A DNA stretch of 39,824 nucleotides from Pseudofrankia coriaricola (lineage in GTDB: Bacteria > Actinomycetota > Actinomycetes > Frankiales > Frankiaceae): assembly GCF_001854805.1 (NCBI RefSeq), contig NZ_MBLO01000206.1, positions 1 to 39,824 of the forward strand, written 5' to 3'. Numbering within the stretch: position 1 is the stretch's first letter; every line of letters starts with the position of its first letter. Below the pieces are notes generated by a model that was not told the DNA's origin, did no database searches, and saw nothing but the letters and a program-made list of their open reading frames with translations. The translations under genes and the position numbers were made by a program. Below, in pieces: positions 16,681-25,686 of the stretch.

Positions 16681-17603
16681 GCGAACGACCCGCCTTCGCG
16701 GGACTCGGACTGGTTGCCGTCGACGCCGACCGGGACGTCGCCGGCGATTGTGATCCGGTGCATCACCCGGTCGAAGCCCAGATGGCCGTAGTCGGTCGGG
16801 ATCAGGTGGGCGGTGGCGCGGTTGTCCCAGAAGGCGATGCTGTCGGGCTGCCAGCGGAAGCGGACGGTGAACGCCGGTGTGGCCAGGTGGTCGTAGAGCA
16901 GGCCCAGAAGCTGCCGGCTCTCGGTGTTGGTGAGCTCGACGATCCGCTGGGTGAAGTTCGGGCTGACGTACAGGACCCGCTCGCCGGTCTCCGGGTGGAC
17001 GCGCACCACCGGGTGGACGGTCTCGTAGGAGGTGCTGGCGAACATCTTCTGCAGCTTGGAGCTGTCACCGCGCTCCAGGTGGATCTGGTTGACGTGGACG
17101 GCGTGCAGGCCGTCGATGAGGTCCCGGATCGGCTTGGACAGCGTGTCGTAGGCCACGACCAGGTTCGTCCACTGGGTGTCCCCGCCATAGGGCGGGATGA
17201 TCACGCCGCGCAGGATCGAGCCCATCGGCGGGTTGTGCACGAACGTCACGTCCGTGTGCCACAGGCTGCGGACCTGGTAGGTGTCATCCTTGATGGCCGC
17301 GTAGGCGCGGGAGTCCAGCGGGAAGATCTCGGGGTGGCCCTCGAGTGTCGGCAGGGTCGGGTGGCCCGGGGTCACCTCGCCGAACTGCCGGCCGAAGGCG
17401 ATCTGCTGTGCCGGGGTGACGTGCTGGTCGCGGAAGAAGACGACCTTCCACCTGAGCAGGGTCGCCCGGATCTCGGCGACGACGGCCGGCTCGAGCGGCT
17501 GTGTCAGGTCGACGCCGAAGATCTCCGCGCCGATGTACCCGGACAGCGGCCGGACGTCCAGCCCGACCGCGGACCGGGTCTCGCTCTCGTTGGTGATCGT
17601 CAC
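16677..17603 (-). CDS. Fe(II)/2-oxoglutarate dioxygenase, TauD/TfdA family (AtsK-like), copy 2
   Basis: 308 residues from a GTG that overlaps the binding-protein stop (GTGA). Iron ligands are H116 and D118 (WHTDVTF), plus the histidine in NRATAH near 266. The residues LDVRPLSGYIGAEIFG, RVHPETGERVL and 'IAGDVPVGVDG' are shared with AtsK-like alkylsulfatases. It would cleave the imported sulfate ester or sulfonate to release sulfite in the cytoplasm. It is the in-operon member of a duplicated pair; copy 1 lies at 12600-13547 with very high identity except in the N-terminal residues and around residues 98-112. Those differing segments border the active-site lid in this fold and could give different substrate preferences. 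Confidence 0.92.
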   Translation of the reverse strand: MTITNESETRSAVGLDVRPLSGYIGAEIFGVDLTQPLEPAVVAEIRATLLRWKVVFFRDQHVTPAQQIAFGRQFGEVTPGHPTLPTLEGHPEIFPLDSRAYAAIKDDTYQVRSLWHTDVTFVHNPPMGSILRGVIIPPYGGDTQWTNLVVAYDTLSKPIRDLIDGLHAVHVNQIHLERGDSSKLQKMFASTSYETVHPVVRVHPETGERVLYVSPNFTQRIVELTNTESRQLLGLLYDHLATPAFTVRFRWQPDSIAFWDNRATAHLIPTDYGHLGFDRVMHRITIAGDVPVGVDGNQSESREGGSFA

Positions 17604-18667
17604 TGCTGGGCCTCCTTGACCGCGGAGTTGTATCGGGCGTCGAAAACCTTGGAGATGTCGACCTTCTCGGGCAGGACACCGCTGCTGAAGAAAAGATCGG
17701 CCAACTTCTGGGCGTCGCCGATGCTGGTTGTGTCGATGGGGACGAAGACCGACGGGACGCCCGTGCCCACCAGCACCTTCGCGGTGGCCACGGGCACCTT
17801 CAGCTGGTCGACGTAGTACTTGTTGATGTAGTCGTCGCTGTGGCCGTCCCGCCAGCCGACGGCCTTCACCCAGCGCTTCACGAAGTCGCCGAGCGCGGCC
17901 TGCCTGGCTGGGTCGGACAGCACCTTGTGGGTCGTGATCAGGTACTGCACGATCGGCGACCCGTCGGCGCCGTCGACCTTGTGCGCGGTCGGGTTGGCCT
18001 GCAGGTAGGTCGTGGCGAGCGGCTGGACCGTCACGCCGGCGTCCACGTCGCCGCGGGCCAGCGCGTTCGGGATGTCGGTGATCGCCAGGTTGACGACGTC
18101 GACGTCCTTCTGGGCCAGGTTCACGGAGTCCAGGGAACGCAGCAGGTATGCCTGCAGGATGGTGCCGGTCGAGATCGCGACCTTCTTGCCCTTCAGGTCC
18201 GCGACCGTGCGGATGGAGCTGCCCGGCCTGGTCGCGAGGACGAGCTGCCCCGGCGGGTTGTGCCAGGCGGCGATCACCGCGAGGTCCTGCCCGGAGGCGG
18301 CGGCGAGCACCGGCGGGGTGTCGGCGACGTAGCCGACGTCGACCGCGCTCGCCCGGAACGCCTCCAGCAGCAGCGGGCCGGACGCGAACGTCGACCAGTC
18401 GACCGCGTACGGCGTGCCGGTGCTCTGGCCGGACAGGTCGAGCGCGGGCTTGAGTGACCCCTGGTCGCCGACGCGCAGCTTCGTGCCGGCCGGGATCGTC
18501 GTCGGGTAGCTGGTCACCGCGGTCGCCGGCTTCTCCGCCGAGCTACCGGAGCCGGAGCCCGAACTACAGGCGGCCAGCGCGGTGACGGCGAGAAGGGCGG
18601 ACAAAGCTGCCAGAACAGCCGCGCGGCGTGGCCGACCTCGACCGGCCCGGAGGGCAGGCGTGAACAC
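17600..18667 (-). CDS. Sulfonate/sulfate-ester ABC transporter substrate-binding lipoprotein
   Basis: 355 residues from a GTG start. The N-terminus has arginines, a hydrophobic stretch and the lipobox VTALAAC with modifiable C34, followed by a Ser/Gly spacer, so it is a lipid-anchored extracytoplasmic protein. The rest is an SsuA/TauA-like (NMT1/OpuAC group) fold: 'LRVGDQGSLKPAL', 'VDVGYVADTPPVLAAA', 'VADLKGKKVAISTGT', and 'ALARGDVDAGVTVQP'. It binds the sulfur compound and delivers it to the permease. It is the first gene of the operon and lies behind promoter element B. Its 3' end is the source of the remnant at 13544-13598. Confidence 0.92.
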   Translation of the reverse strand: MFTPALRAGRGRPRRAAVLAALSALLAVTALAACSSGSGSGSSAEKPATAVTSYPTTIPAGTKLRVGDQGSLKPALDLSGQSTGTPYAVDWSTFASGPLLLEAFRASAVDVGYVADTPPVLAAASGQDLAVIAAWHNPPGQLVLATRPGSSIRTVADLKGKKVAISTGTILQAYLLRSLDSVNLAQKDVDVVNLAITDIPNALARGDVDAGVTVQPLATTYLQANPTAHKVDGADGSPIVQYLITTHKVLSDPARQAALGDFVKRWVKAVGWRDGHSDDYINKYYVDQLKVPVATAKVLVGTGVPSVFVPIDTTSIGDAQKLADLFFSSGVLPEKVDISKVFDARYNSAVKEAQQ

Positions 18668-18796
18668 GGGACTCCTCGGGAATGTGGATTGCCGCGCGGC
18701 GCCCTGCGCGGTCGGGGTGTGTGGCCAGGCTGTACGGCTGGGCTGCGTGGCTAGAAAATGCGCCCGAGGGGACCGGGCTGACGCCTTGGCCTGCTT

Positions 18797-18827
18797 ACTG
18801 AAGCAGTTAAGTCATTTGTTTGTCAAC
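18797..18827 (-). promoter_or_regulatory. Promoter/operator element B of the transporter operon
   Basis: This is the partner of element A (13793-13822). On the minus strand it begins GTTGACAAAC and contains TTGACA, with TTCAGT 18 nt downstream. The shared core reads AGTTAAGTCA on the plus strand. It lies about 130 bp before the binding-protein start. The rest of the gap 18668-19057 is locally AT-rich around 18800-18860 and contains no gene. Confidence 0.7.
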
Positions 18828-19057
18828 ATAGTTGGTAGGAATACTGCTAAATTGTTTCAACCTGATCTTGCCGGCTGGTGGTGGCTGGCAGTGACCGGCG
18901 GGGGAGCCGCGCACCCGCGGGCCGGGAAGAACTGATCCGGCTGCGCGCCGGGATACTCGGACGTTGCGTTGGCATGGCCGTCACGTGACGATGACGTACT
19001 GATACGTGCGGGCCCTCACACCGGTGGGCGCGAGGGACGCGAGGGAGAGGACCAACT

Positions 19058-20143
19058 GTGAGCCGTCAGGTCAAGGGCGTCGTGTCGATGAGGAAGGGTG
19101 CGCCGGTGGAGCTGCGCACCGTCGTCGTGCCGGACCCGGGGCCCGGCGAGGTCACCGTGGACATCAAGGCCTGCGGGGTCTGCCATACGGACTTCCACTA
19201 CCGCGAGGGCGGGATCAACGACGACTTCCCGTTCCTGCTGGGCCACGAGGCCGCCGGCGTCGTCGCCCAGACCGGCCCGGGCGTCACCCACGTCGCCCCT
19301 GGCGACTACGTCGTCCTCAACTGGCGGGCCGTCTGTGGCCAGTGCCGCGCCTGCAGGCGCGGGCGGCCCTGGTACTGCTTCAGCACGGCGAACGCGACGC
19401 AGAAGATGACGCTGGAGGACGGCACCGAGCTCTCGCCCGCGCTCGGGATCGGCGCGTTCCTGGAGACGACGCTCGTGGCCGCGGGGCAGTGCACCAAGGT
19501 CGACCCGGCGGCGCCACCGGAGATCGCCGGGCTGCTCGGCTGCGGCGTGATGGCCGGGCTCGGCGCGGCGATGAACACCGGCGAGGTCGGCCGGGGTGAC
19601 AGCGTCGCGGTGATCGGCTGCGGCGGCGTCGGCGGCGCGGCCGTCGCGGGTTCCCGGCTCGCCGGCGCCGCGAAGATCATCGCGGTCGACGTCGACGAGC
19701 GCAAGCTCGCGCTCGCCACGACCCTGGGCGCCACCCACACCGTCAACGCGCGCGACACCGACCCTGTCGCCGCCATCCAGGGACTCACCGGCGGATTCGG
19801 CGCGGACGTCGTCATCGACGCGGTCGGCCGGCCGGAGACCTGGAAGCAGGCGTTCTACGCCCGCGACCTCGCCGGCACCGTCGTCCTCGTCGGCGTCCCC
19901 ACCCCGGACATGACGCTCGAGGTCCCGCTGCTGGACGTGTTCGGCCGCGGCGGGAAGCTGAAGTCGTCCTGGTACGGCGACTGCCTGCCCGAACGCGACT
20001 TCCCGATGCTCATCGACCTCTACCTGCAGGGCCGGCTGCCGCTGGAGAAGTTCGTCTCCGAGAAGATCGCCCTCACCGACATCGAGGCGGCCTTCGACGC
20101 GATGAAGCGGGGCGACGTGCTGCGTTCGGTCGTGATGATCTGA
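19058..20143 (+). CDS. mscR: S-(hydroxymethyl)mycothiol dehydrogenase / mycothiol-dependent formaldehyde dehydrogenase
   Basis: 361 residues from a GTG preceded by GGGAGAGG. It is a zinc-dependent medium-chain dehydrogenase: catalytic zinc ligands C42 (CGVCHTD) and H63 (LGHEAAG), structural zinc cysteines C93, C96, C99 and C107, and NAD-binding GCGGVGG. The length and the segments NWRAVCGQC, 'LGCGVMAG' and '[15 protein letters not shown]' fit the mycothiol-dependent class, which oxidises the formaldehyde-mycothiol adduct and reduces S-nitrosomycothiol. The next gene is a metallo-beta-lactamase-fold hydrolase starting in TGATG overlap. The same pair is found in mycobacteria (Rv2259/Rv2260), which strengthens the call. 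Confidence 0.92.
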   Translation: MSRQVKGVVSMRKGAPVELRTVVVPDPGPGEVTVDIKACGVCHTDFHYREGGINDDFPFLLGHEAAGVVAQTGPGVTHVAPGDYVVLNWRAVCGQCRACRRGRPWYCFSTANATQKMTLEDGTELSPALGIGAFLETTLVAAGQCTKVDPAAPPEIAGLLGCGVMAGLGAAMNTGEVGRGDSVAVIGCGGVGGAAVAGSRLAGAAKIIAVDVDERKLALATTLGATHTVNARDTDPVAAIQGLTGGFGADVVIDAVGRPETWKQAFYARDLAGTVVLVGVPTPDMTLEVPLLDVFGRGGKLKSSWYGDCLPERDFPMLIDLYLQGRLPLEKFVSEKIALTDIEAAFDAMKRGDVLRSVVMI

Positions 20144-21000
20144 TGTGCGCCCCGGTCGAGGGCGCCGCCGGCGGCGCCAGAGGCGCCACGGACGCGGATG
20201 GCGTGGAGACGGGCGCGGCGGGCGCGAATGGCGCTGGCGGCGCGTCCAACGCGTCCGACGGGTCGAGTGCGGGCGGAGAGGTGGGCTGGGCGGGTTCGGC
20301 CCGTTCGGCGCCGGCCCCGGGCGCGTTCGCGGGAGACGGCGCGGCCGGGGGCTCCGGCGGGCGGGTGCGGATCGACCACCTCGTCACGTCGGGAACCTTC
20401 TCGCTCGACGGCGGATGCTGGCACGTCGACAACAACGTGTGGATCATCGGTGACGACGAGGAGTGCGTCGTGCTCGACGCCCCGCACGACGCGGCGGCGA
20501 TCGTCGCCGCCGTCGGCGATCGACACCTTGCCGCGATCCTGTGCACTCACGCGCACGACGACCACATCGACGCGGCTCTCGGTGTCGCCGCCGCCACGGG
20601 CGCGGGGATCTGGCTCCACCCGGCCGACCGGGAACTGTGGGACCGCACCCATCCGAACCACGCCCCCGACCGGGAGATCGAACCAGGCCGGCGGTTCACC
20701 ATCGGCACCGGCGACGACGCGGTGGCCCTGACCGCCCTGCACACTCCCGGCCACACCTGGGGAAGCGTCTCGTTCCACGCCCCCGCGCTGAGCACGGTCT
20801 TCACCGGCGACACCCTGTTCCAGGGCGGCCCAGGCGCGACCGGCCGGTCCTTCTCCGACTTCCCCACGATCATCGAGTCGATCACGACCCAGCTCCTGGG
20901 CCTCCCGCCCGAGACCGTCGTCCGCACCGGCCACGGCGCCTCCACGACGATCGGCCGGGAAGCCCCTGCCCGCCAGTCCTGGCTCGACCGCGGCCACTGA
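20143..21000 (+). CDS. Metallo-beta-lactamase-fold hydrolase (mscR partner)
   Basis: 285 residues. The ATG overlaps the mscR stop by one base (TGATG), so the two are translationally coupled. The zinc-binding motif THAHDDH lies at 135-141, with further ligands in HTPGH and GDTLF, the standard order for a glyoxalase II-like hydrolase. Given its partner, hydrolysis of a mycothiol thioester such as formyl-mycothiol is likely, but this is inference. Residues 1-75 are a low-complexity Ala/Gly/Ser stretch absent from ordinary members. The true start could be internal (GTG at about residue 75), though the overlap argues for the long form. Confidence 0.88.
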   Translation: MCAPVEGAAGGARGATDADGVETGAAGANGAGGASNASDGSSAGGEVGWAGSARSAPAPGAFAGDGAAGGSGGRVRIDHLVTSGTFSLDGGCWHVDNNVWIIGDDEECVVLDAPHDAAAIVAAVGDRHLAAILCTHAHDDHIDAALGVAAATGAGIWLHPADRELWDRTHPNHAPDREIEPGRRFTIGTGDDAVALTALHTPGHTWGSVSFHAPALSTVFTGDTLFQGGPGATGRSFSDFPTIIESITTQLLGLPPETVVRTGHGASTTIGREAPARQSWLDRGH

Positions 21001-21098
21001 CCTCGGCCCTGCGCGCCGGTGATCGTCTGGTGGGCGCGTCGGAAATGAGAAAATGTGGGCCCCGCGCCCGTGTGGGCGCGTAGTTCTCGCGGAGAAAC

Positions 21099-21127
21099 TT
21101 GACATTCCTGCCATTGTGGACAAAAAT
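21099..21127 (+). promoter_or_regulatory. Candidate sigma-70-type promoter
   Basis: TTGACA at 21099-21104, a 17-nt spacer, then AAAAAT at 21122-21127, within a locally AT-rich stretch just before the MazG-like gene. The -35 is perfect and the -10 is weak. Confidence 0.45.
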
Positions 21128-21185
21128 TTGGGGAAAGAGACCCGATGGGCGGCTATATGTAAAGTCGCCTCGCCGCGGTGCGGTC

Positions 21186-21554
21186 ATGGTAGGTGATGGC
21201 GTGGAAATGAATACCTCGACGTCCGGGGCGGCGAATGAGGGTCTGGGGCCCTTTCAGGCTCTTTGGGATGCGTGGGAGGAGTCGCATCGGGAGATAGTGA
21301 ACAAGCCGCTGTCCCATTTTCGTCGGGTAATGGATATTCAGTTCGACGAGATAGAGGCGCACCTGGAATCGTCCAATCGCAGGGGCGCCGAGTGTGAAGT
21401 CATCGACATGATAAGTGTCGCTATCAACCTGATGCGGTGGCTCGGTAACGGTCCGGAGGGTATCGGCGAGCTTGCGCGCTCCCGTGCGGAGCACAGGATG
21501 AAGAACCGTACGGCATCCATCCTGGAGAAATATCAGTCTCTTTACGGTGTGTAG
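21186..21554 (+). CDS. Small MazG-like all-alpha protein
   Basis: 122 residues from the ATG at 21186; an ATG at 21207 with AGGTGA 10 nt before it is an equally good start. It is all helical, with acidic pairs 'FDEIEAHLE' and, about 20 residues on, 'ECEVIDMISVAINLMRWLG'. These resemble the ExxE...ExxD metal-binding pattern of MazG/dUTPase-type nucleotide pyrophosphohydrolases, where the second helix binds Mg2+. If so, it would remove non-canonical nucleotides, but the match is by eye and the domain is short. Codon use is clearly less GC-rich than in the neighbours, suggesting transfer. It has its own candidate promoter. Confidence 0.65.
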   Translation: MVGDGVEMNTSTSGAANEGLGPFQALWDAWEESHREIVNKPLSHFRRVMDIQFDEIEAHLESSNRRGAECEVIDMISVAINLMRWLGNGPEGIGELARSRAEHRMKNRTASILEKYQSLYGV

Positions 21555-21590
21555 GTCTGTGGCCGTCGACCATGTCGAGCCCAACGACGG

Positions 21591-21627
21591 CCACGGGTGC
21601 GGCCTTGCCCGTAGGCCGCACCCGTGG
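21591..21627. terminator. Bidirectional terminator hairpin
   Basis: A perfect 14-bp inverted repeat (21591-21604 with 21614-21627, arm CCACGGGTGCGGCC) with a 9-nt loop sits between the convergent MazG-like and ABC exporter genes. Confidence 0.75.
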
Positions 21628-21640
21628 GGCTCATGGTCCG

Positions 21641-23920
21641 TCAGTCGTTGACGAGCATCTCGCCGGACTGTTGCTGCCAGAGGCGGTAGTAGTGGCCTTC
21701 GGTGTCGAGGAGCTGCTGGTGGCTGCCCTGCTCGACGATCCGGCCGCCGTCCAGGACGACGATGCGGTCCATCCGCAGCAGGGTGGACAGGCGGTGGGCG
21801 ACCGCGATGACGGTGCGCTCGCTCCACAGCTCCTCCAGGGCGTGCTGGACGAGCAGCTCGCTCTCGCTGTCCAGCGCACTGGTGGCCTCGTCGAGCACCA
21901 GCAGCGGCTTGTGGTCGAGGAACGCGCGGGCGATCGCGATCCGCTGCCGCTGCCCGGTGGACAGCTTGATGCCGCGCTCGCCGACGAGGGTGTCGTAGCC
22001 GTTCACGGCGCGAACGATGAACTCGTGGGCGTGCGCCCGCCGGGCCGCCTGCTCGATCTCGGCGTCGCCGACCCCGTCCGGCGCGCCGTAGGTGATGTTG
22101 TCGCGGATCGAGCGGTGAAACAGCGAGATGTCCTGCGGGACGTAGGAGATCGCGCGGGCGAGCCGGCGGTTCGGCACCAGTCGCCCGTCCAGCGCGACCG
22201 CCTCGAGCGGCAGGGCGTAGTAGCCGAGCAGCAGCTTGAGCAGCGTCGTCTTGCCACTGCCGCTGCGCCCGACGATCCCGACCTTCTCGTGCCGCTCGAT
22301 CGTCAGCGCCACCCCGTCGAGGACGTGCGACCCCGGGTTGTCCGGGTAGGCGAACGTCACACCGCGCAGCTCGAGCCGTCCGAGCGTGGTGGCGAGGTCG
22401 CTCGTGTTTGCCCAGCCCGCGTCCGCCCCGGCTCGGGCCGGTCCGGCCAGGCCTGCCCCAGCGGCGAACCCGAGCGAGACCTCGTCCGCCGCGGCCGTCT
22501 CCGGGTCGGGGAACGCGGCGTCGTCGAGGACGTCGCGCTCGTCGAACAGGTAGCCGTAGGCCTCCTCGACCCGTGCCAGCCGCAGGTTCAGCTGGGAGAT
22601 CTCCCAGATCGTCCCCCAGATGAAGTCCGAGAAGATGACCAGCGCCGCCAGGAACGTGGTGAGCTGGCCGATCGTCAGCTCGCCGCGCAGGTACAGCCAG
22701 AGGTTCAGCAGGATCGCGCCCGGCCAGACCAGGTAACGCACGACGAGGCTCATCGAGCCCCAGAACACGATGGCCCAGAGCATCGACCGGTTGGCCTGCC
22801 TCACGACATCCCGGCGGCGCTCCACCACCAGCGCGTGCTCCGCCTCCTCACGGCGGAACGACTTCACGCTGACGAAGTTGGAGACGACGTCGAGGATGTA
22901 GCTCTCCATGTCGGCGTTGACGTCGGTCCAGTTCTTCTCCTCGCGGGCGGACCGGGCCGCCGTCTTGCGCCCGACGACGAACAGCACCGCGATCGAGCCG
23001 GTGAACAACAGGCCCGTCGGCAGGTTCACGGTGAACATGATCAGCACGAGTGACGGGAGCTTCACGAGCAGGTCGACGTAGTTGAAGCAGACGTTGTCGA
23101 GGAACTCGCGGAACTCCTGGCCAAGTGTGCGCACGTACCCGCTGATCTTGCCGGTCGCCCGGCTGGAGAAGTAGGGGTACTCCTGGTTGATGACCCGGCG
23201 GAACAGCAGGTTCTGATAGTCGTAGGGGCGCGAGTTGAGCAGCCGCATGTAGAGGAGCTCGGCGCCGCGCCAGAACAGGTCGTGTCCGATGCTGCAACCG
23301 ATCAGCGCGATCGTGAAGGCGAGCACGTGGCCATGCGGGGTCGCGGTGAGCGCCGAGACGAACCGTCCGATGAAGAGCGGGATGACGGCCAGGAAGATGT
23401 CCGCGAGGACGAAGACGGCGATGACACCCGACATCGGCCGGCGGAATGTGCCGATGAACCGCAGGTATGAGCGGATCCCGGCGTGCCGGCGCTTCGGCGG
23501 CGCCTGTTCGCTCTTGTCCCCGGTCGCTGTCGCCGTCGCGGTGCCCGGCGTGACAGACGTTCTTCCACCAGAGTCCGGCCCGGCCCGCTGAGCCCATTCC
23601 AGAAGGGCTTCCTGTTGGCTGGAAAGACCGGTCGCTGCTGCCGGCGGATGCGTCCGCGAACGCCGCCGACGCGCCCTGGCGCGTTTACGCCAGGGACTGG
23701 GCGCGCGGCGCCCCGTGTATTCCGCTCCGTCGTCCACCGACCCAGGATCACCCGCCGTCCCCCGGGTCCGCACCTCATTTTCGGCGCCGCCGACCGTCCC
23801 GCACCGTTGTCCACGCCGTTGACGACCGGCCGGCACCGCCTGAGGATCATCACCGAACCGGGGCAGGGAAACGCTCCGCCCGTCCGTCGCCGCGAGCCTG
23901 GCGACGGACGGGCGAGCCAT
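21641..23920 (-). CDS. ABC exporter with fused membrane and ATPase domains
   Basis: 759 residues if started at the ATG at 23920, which overlaps the amidase stop (TAATG). Residues 1-145 are Arg/Pro-rich with weaker codon bias, so a later start is possible. The six-helix exporter domain spans about 155-450, and the ATPase domain follows at about 510-755 with Walker A GRSGSGKTT, Q-loop SYVPQDISLF, signature LSTGQRQR, Walker B LLVLDEATSALD and H-loop AHRLS. It is a type IV half-transporter (MsbA/LmrA-like) that works as a dimer. The signature has Thr in place of one Gly, which is common in such exporters. No partner half-transporter is nearby, so a homodimer is likely. The cargo is unknown. Confidence 0.9.
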   Translation of the reverse strand: MARPSVARLAATDGRSVSLPRFGDDPQAVPAGRQRRGQRCGTVGGAENEVRTRGTAGDPGSVDDGAEYTGRRAPSPWRKRARARRRRSRTHPPAAATGLSSQQEALLEWAQRAGPDSGGRTSVTPGTATATATGDKSEQAPPKRRHAGIRSYLRFIGTFRRPMSGVIAVFVLADIFLAVIPLFIGRFVSALTATPHGHVLAFTIALIGCSIGHDLFWRGAELLYMRLLNSRPYDYQNLLFRRVINQEYPYFSSRATGKISGYVRTLGQEFREFLDNVCFNYVDLLVKLPSLVLIMFTVNLPTGLLFTGSIAVLFVVGRKTAARSAREEKNWTDVNADMESYILDVVSNFVSVKSFRREEAEHALVVERRRDVVRQANRSMLWAIVFWGSMSLVVRYLVWPGAILLNLWLYLRGELTIGQLTTFLAALVIFSDFIWGTIWEISQLNLRLARVEEAYGYLFDERDVLDDAAFPDPETAAADEVSLGFAAGAGLAGPARAGADAGWANTSDLATTLGRLELRGVTFAYPDNPGSHVLDGVALTIERHEKVGIVGRSGSGKTTLLKLLLGYYALPLEAVALDGRLVPNRRLARAISYVPQDISLFHRSIRDNITYGAPDGVGDAEIEQAARRAHAHEFIVRAVNGYDTLVGERGIKLSTGQRQRIAIARAFLDHKPLLVLDEATSALDSESELLVQHALEELWSERTVIAVAHRLSTLLRMDRIVVLDGGRIVEQGSHQQLLDTEGHYYRLWQQQSGEMLVND

Positions 23921-25419
23921 TACGACCCGGTGGTGAGTGCCGCCTCCGGTGGGTGGCGGTCGAACCAGGGGCGGGCGGACTCCAGCTGCGCGGCCAGGCG
24001 CAGCAGGGTGCCCTCGCCGCCCAGTGTCGCCACGAACTGGACGCCGAGCGGCAGCCCACCGGCCGTCCAGTGCAGCGGGACGCTCATGGAGGGCCGTCCG
24101 GTCATGTTCGACAGCTGCGTGTAGGGCACCCAGCCCAGGTTGGCCAGTACGGCCTTCTCGACCAGGCCGAGCCGGCGCAGCAGCGCTCCGCCGCGCAGCC
24201 GCACCATGAGCGTCCCCGCGGCGCGCTCCCGCGCCGCGGTGGCTATCTCGCCGATCCGCAGCGGCTCGCGGGCGAGCGTGGGCGTGAGCAGGAGGTCGTA
24301 GGAGCGGTGGAAGTCGACGAGCGCCCTGGTGTAGCCGTGCCAGCGCTCCACGGCCCGCGCCACCGCCACCGCGCTGGTCGAACGGCCCATCTCCGCGGTG
24401 ATCAGCGTGTCCGTCTCGAAGCCGTCGTCACCGGGCCGCACCTCGCGGGCCTCGGCGACCAGCCGGGCCGACTTGACGAACCAGTAGGTCAGGAAGTCGG
24501 TCGCGAGTGCTCGCTCGTCGACGACCGGCTCCACCCGTTCGACCTCGTGCCCGAGCTCGGCGAGCAGCGCGGACGCGTCCTCGACAGCGGCGACCGCGTC
24601 GGGCGACGGCGTCGGGTTCAGCGCCGAGGTCACCCGCACGCCGATGCGCAGCCGTCCCGGAGCGCGGCCGGTCTCCGCCAGGTAGTGGCCGGGAGGCTGC
24701 TCGGCTGGCAGGTAGGGCGCGTACGGGTCGGCGCCGGCCAGGAGGTCGAGCATCGCGGCGGTGTCGCGCACCGAGCGGGACACGACCCCGTGCGTGGACA
24801 GGCCGGTGCCGCCCTCCGCGTCGGCCGGGCCGTGCGGGACGACGCCGCGCCCGGCCTTCAGCCCGAACAGCCCGCAGCAGGCGGCGGGGATGCGGATCGA
24901 GCCGCCGCCGTCGTTCGCCCCGGCGACGGGCACGATCCCGGCGGCGACGGCCGCCGCCGAGCCGCCCGAGGACCCTCCGGGGGTGTGTGCGGGGTTCCAC
25001 GGGTTGCGCGCCGGTCCCCACAACGCGGGCTCCGTGATCGCCTTGGAGCCGAACTCGGGGGTGTTGGTCTTGCCGAAGATGACCAGGCCCGCGTCCAGCC
25101 AGCGTTGCACGACGGTCGAGTGCTCGGTGGCCGTCCTGTCGGCGAGTGCCCGGCAGCCGGCTGACGTCGGCACGCCGGCGTAGTCCTGGCCGAGGTCCTT
25201 GAGCAGGAACGGCACCCCGGCGAACGGGCCGGTCAGTTCCTCGTTGAGCCTCCGGTCGGCGATGTCGTCCATCGGACGGACAATCGCGTTGATCTTCGGG
25301 TTGACGGCCGCGGCGCGCTCGCGGGCGGCGGCGAGCAGTTCCGCCGGCTTCACCTCGCCGCTGGCCACCAGCTCCGCCATCGCCAGCCCGTCCAGTGTCC
25401 GGTACCGCGCGAAGTCCAT
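23920..25419 (-). CDS. Amidase signature family amidohydrolase
   Basis: 499 residues from the ATG at 25419, which has GGAGGG at the right spacing; the longer open frame to 25635 has no such signal. The Ser-cisSer-Lys triad is present: K74 (FLLKD), cis-Ser in GGSSGGS (148-154), and nucleophile S174 in NDGGGSIRIPA. The length matches the family. It hydrolyses amides in the cytoplasm; substrates in this family range from aryl-acetamides to 6-aminohexanoate cyclic dimer, whose hydrolases have a similar overall layout. The stop overlaps the ABC exporter start, so the two may be coexpressed. It is not GatA: no gatB or gatC is nearby. Confidence 0.92.
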   Translation of the reverse strand: MDFARYRTLDGLAMAELVASGEVKPAELLAAARERAAAVNPKINAIVRPMDDIADRRLNEELTGPFAGVPFLLKDLGQDYAGVPTSAGCRALADRTATEHSTVVQRWLDAGLVIFGKTNTPEFGSKAITEPALWGPARNPWNPAHTPGGSSGGSAAAVAAGIVPVAGANDGGGSIRIPAACCGLFGLKAGRGVVPHGPADAEGGTGLSTHGVVSRSVRDTAAMLDLLAGADPYAPYLPAEQPPGHYLAETGRAPGRLRIGVRVTSALNPTPSPDAVAAVEDASALLAELGHEVERVEPVVDERALATDFLTYWFVKSARLVAEAREVRPGDDGFETDTLITAEMGRSTSAVAVARAVERWHGYTRALVDFHRSYDLLLTPTLAREPLRIGEIATAARERAAGTLMVRLRGGALLRRLGLVEKAVLANLGWVPYTQLSNMTGRPSMSVPLHWTAGGLPLGVQFVATLGGEGTLLRLAAQLESARPWFDRHPPEAALTTGS

Positions 25420-25631
25420 CGACCCTCCACCGTGACGTCGGCCGTCCGTCGTGCCCGCCCGGCCAGGCAAGTCTGCCGCGCTGCCGGCCTGCCCGGGTAC
25501 CCGCCCGCATACCCGTGTACCGGGGCGCGCGAGTCGCGACGATCGTGTCACCTCGGCGAGGGGGAAGCTCCCGCTCCCGAGGGCTCCGGCGTGTCGGGGA
25601 TTTGACCGGTTAAGACTGTTGGCGCCGTTGC

Positions 25632-25686
25632 TCATGATCTGGTGGGATTGCGGAAGGTATAGCCCAGGGATTCCACCAGATCATGA
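25632..25686. repeat. Perfect 14-bp inverted repeat
   Basis: TCATGATCTGGTGG at 25632-25645 pairs exactly with 25673-25686 across a 27-nt loop. No T tract follows. It lies in a gap of almost 700 bp (25420-26107) between divergent genes that otherwise contains no gene I recognise, so it may be an operator or a relic of a mobile element. Confidence 0.8.
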
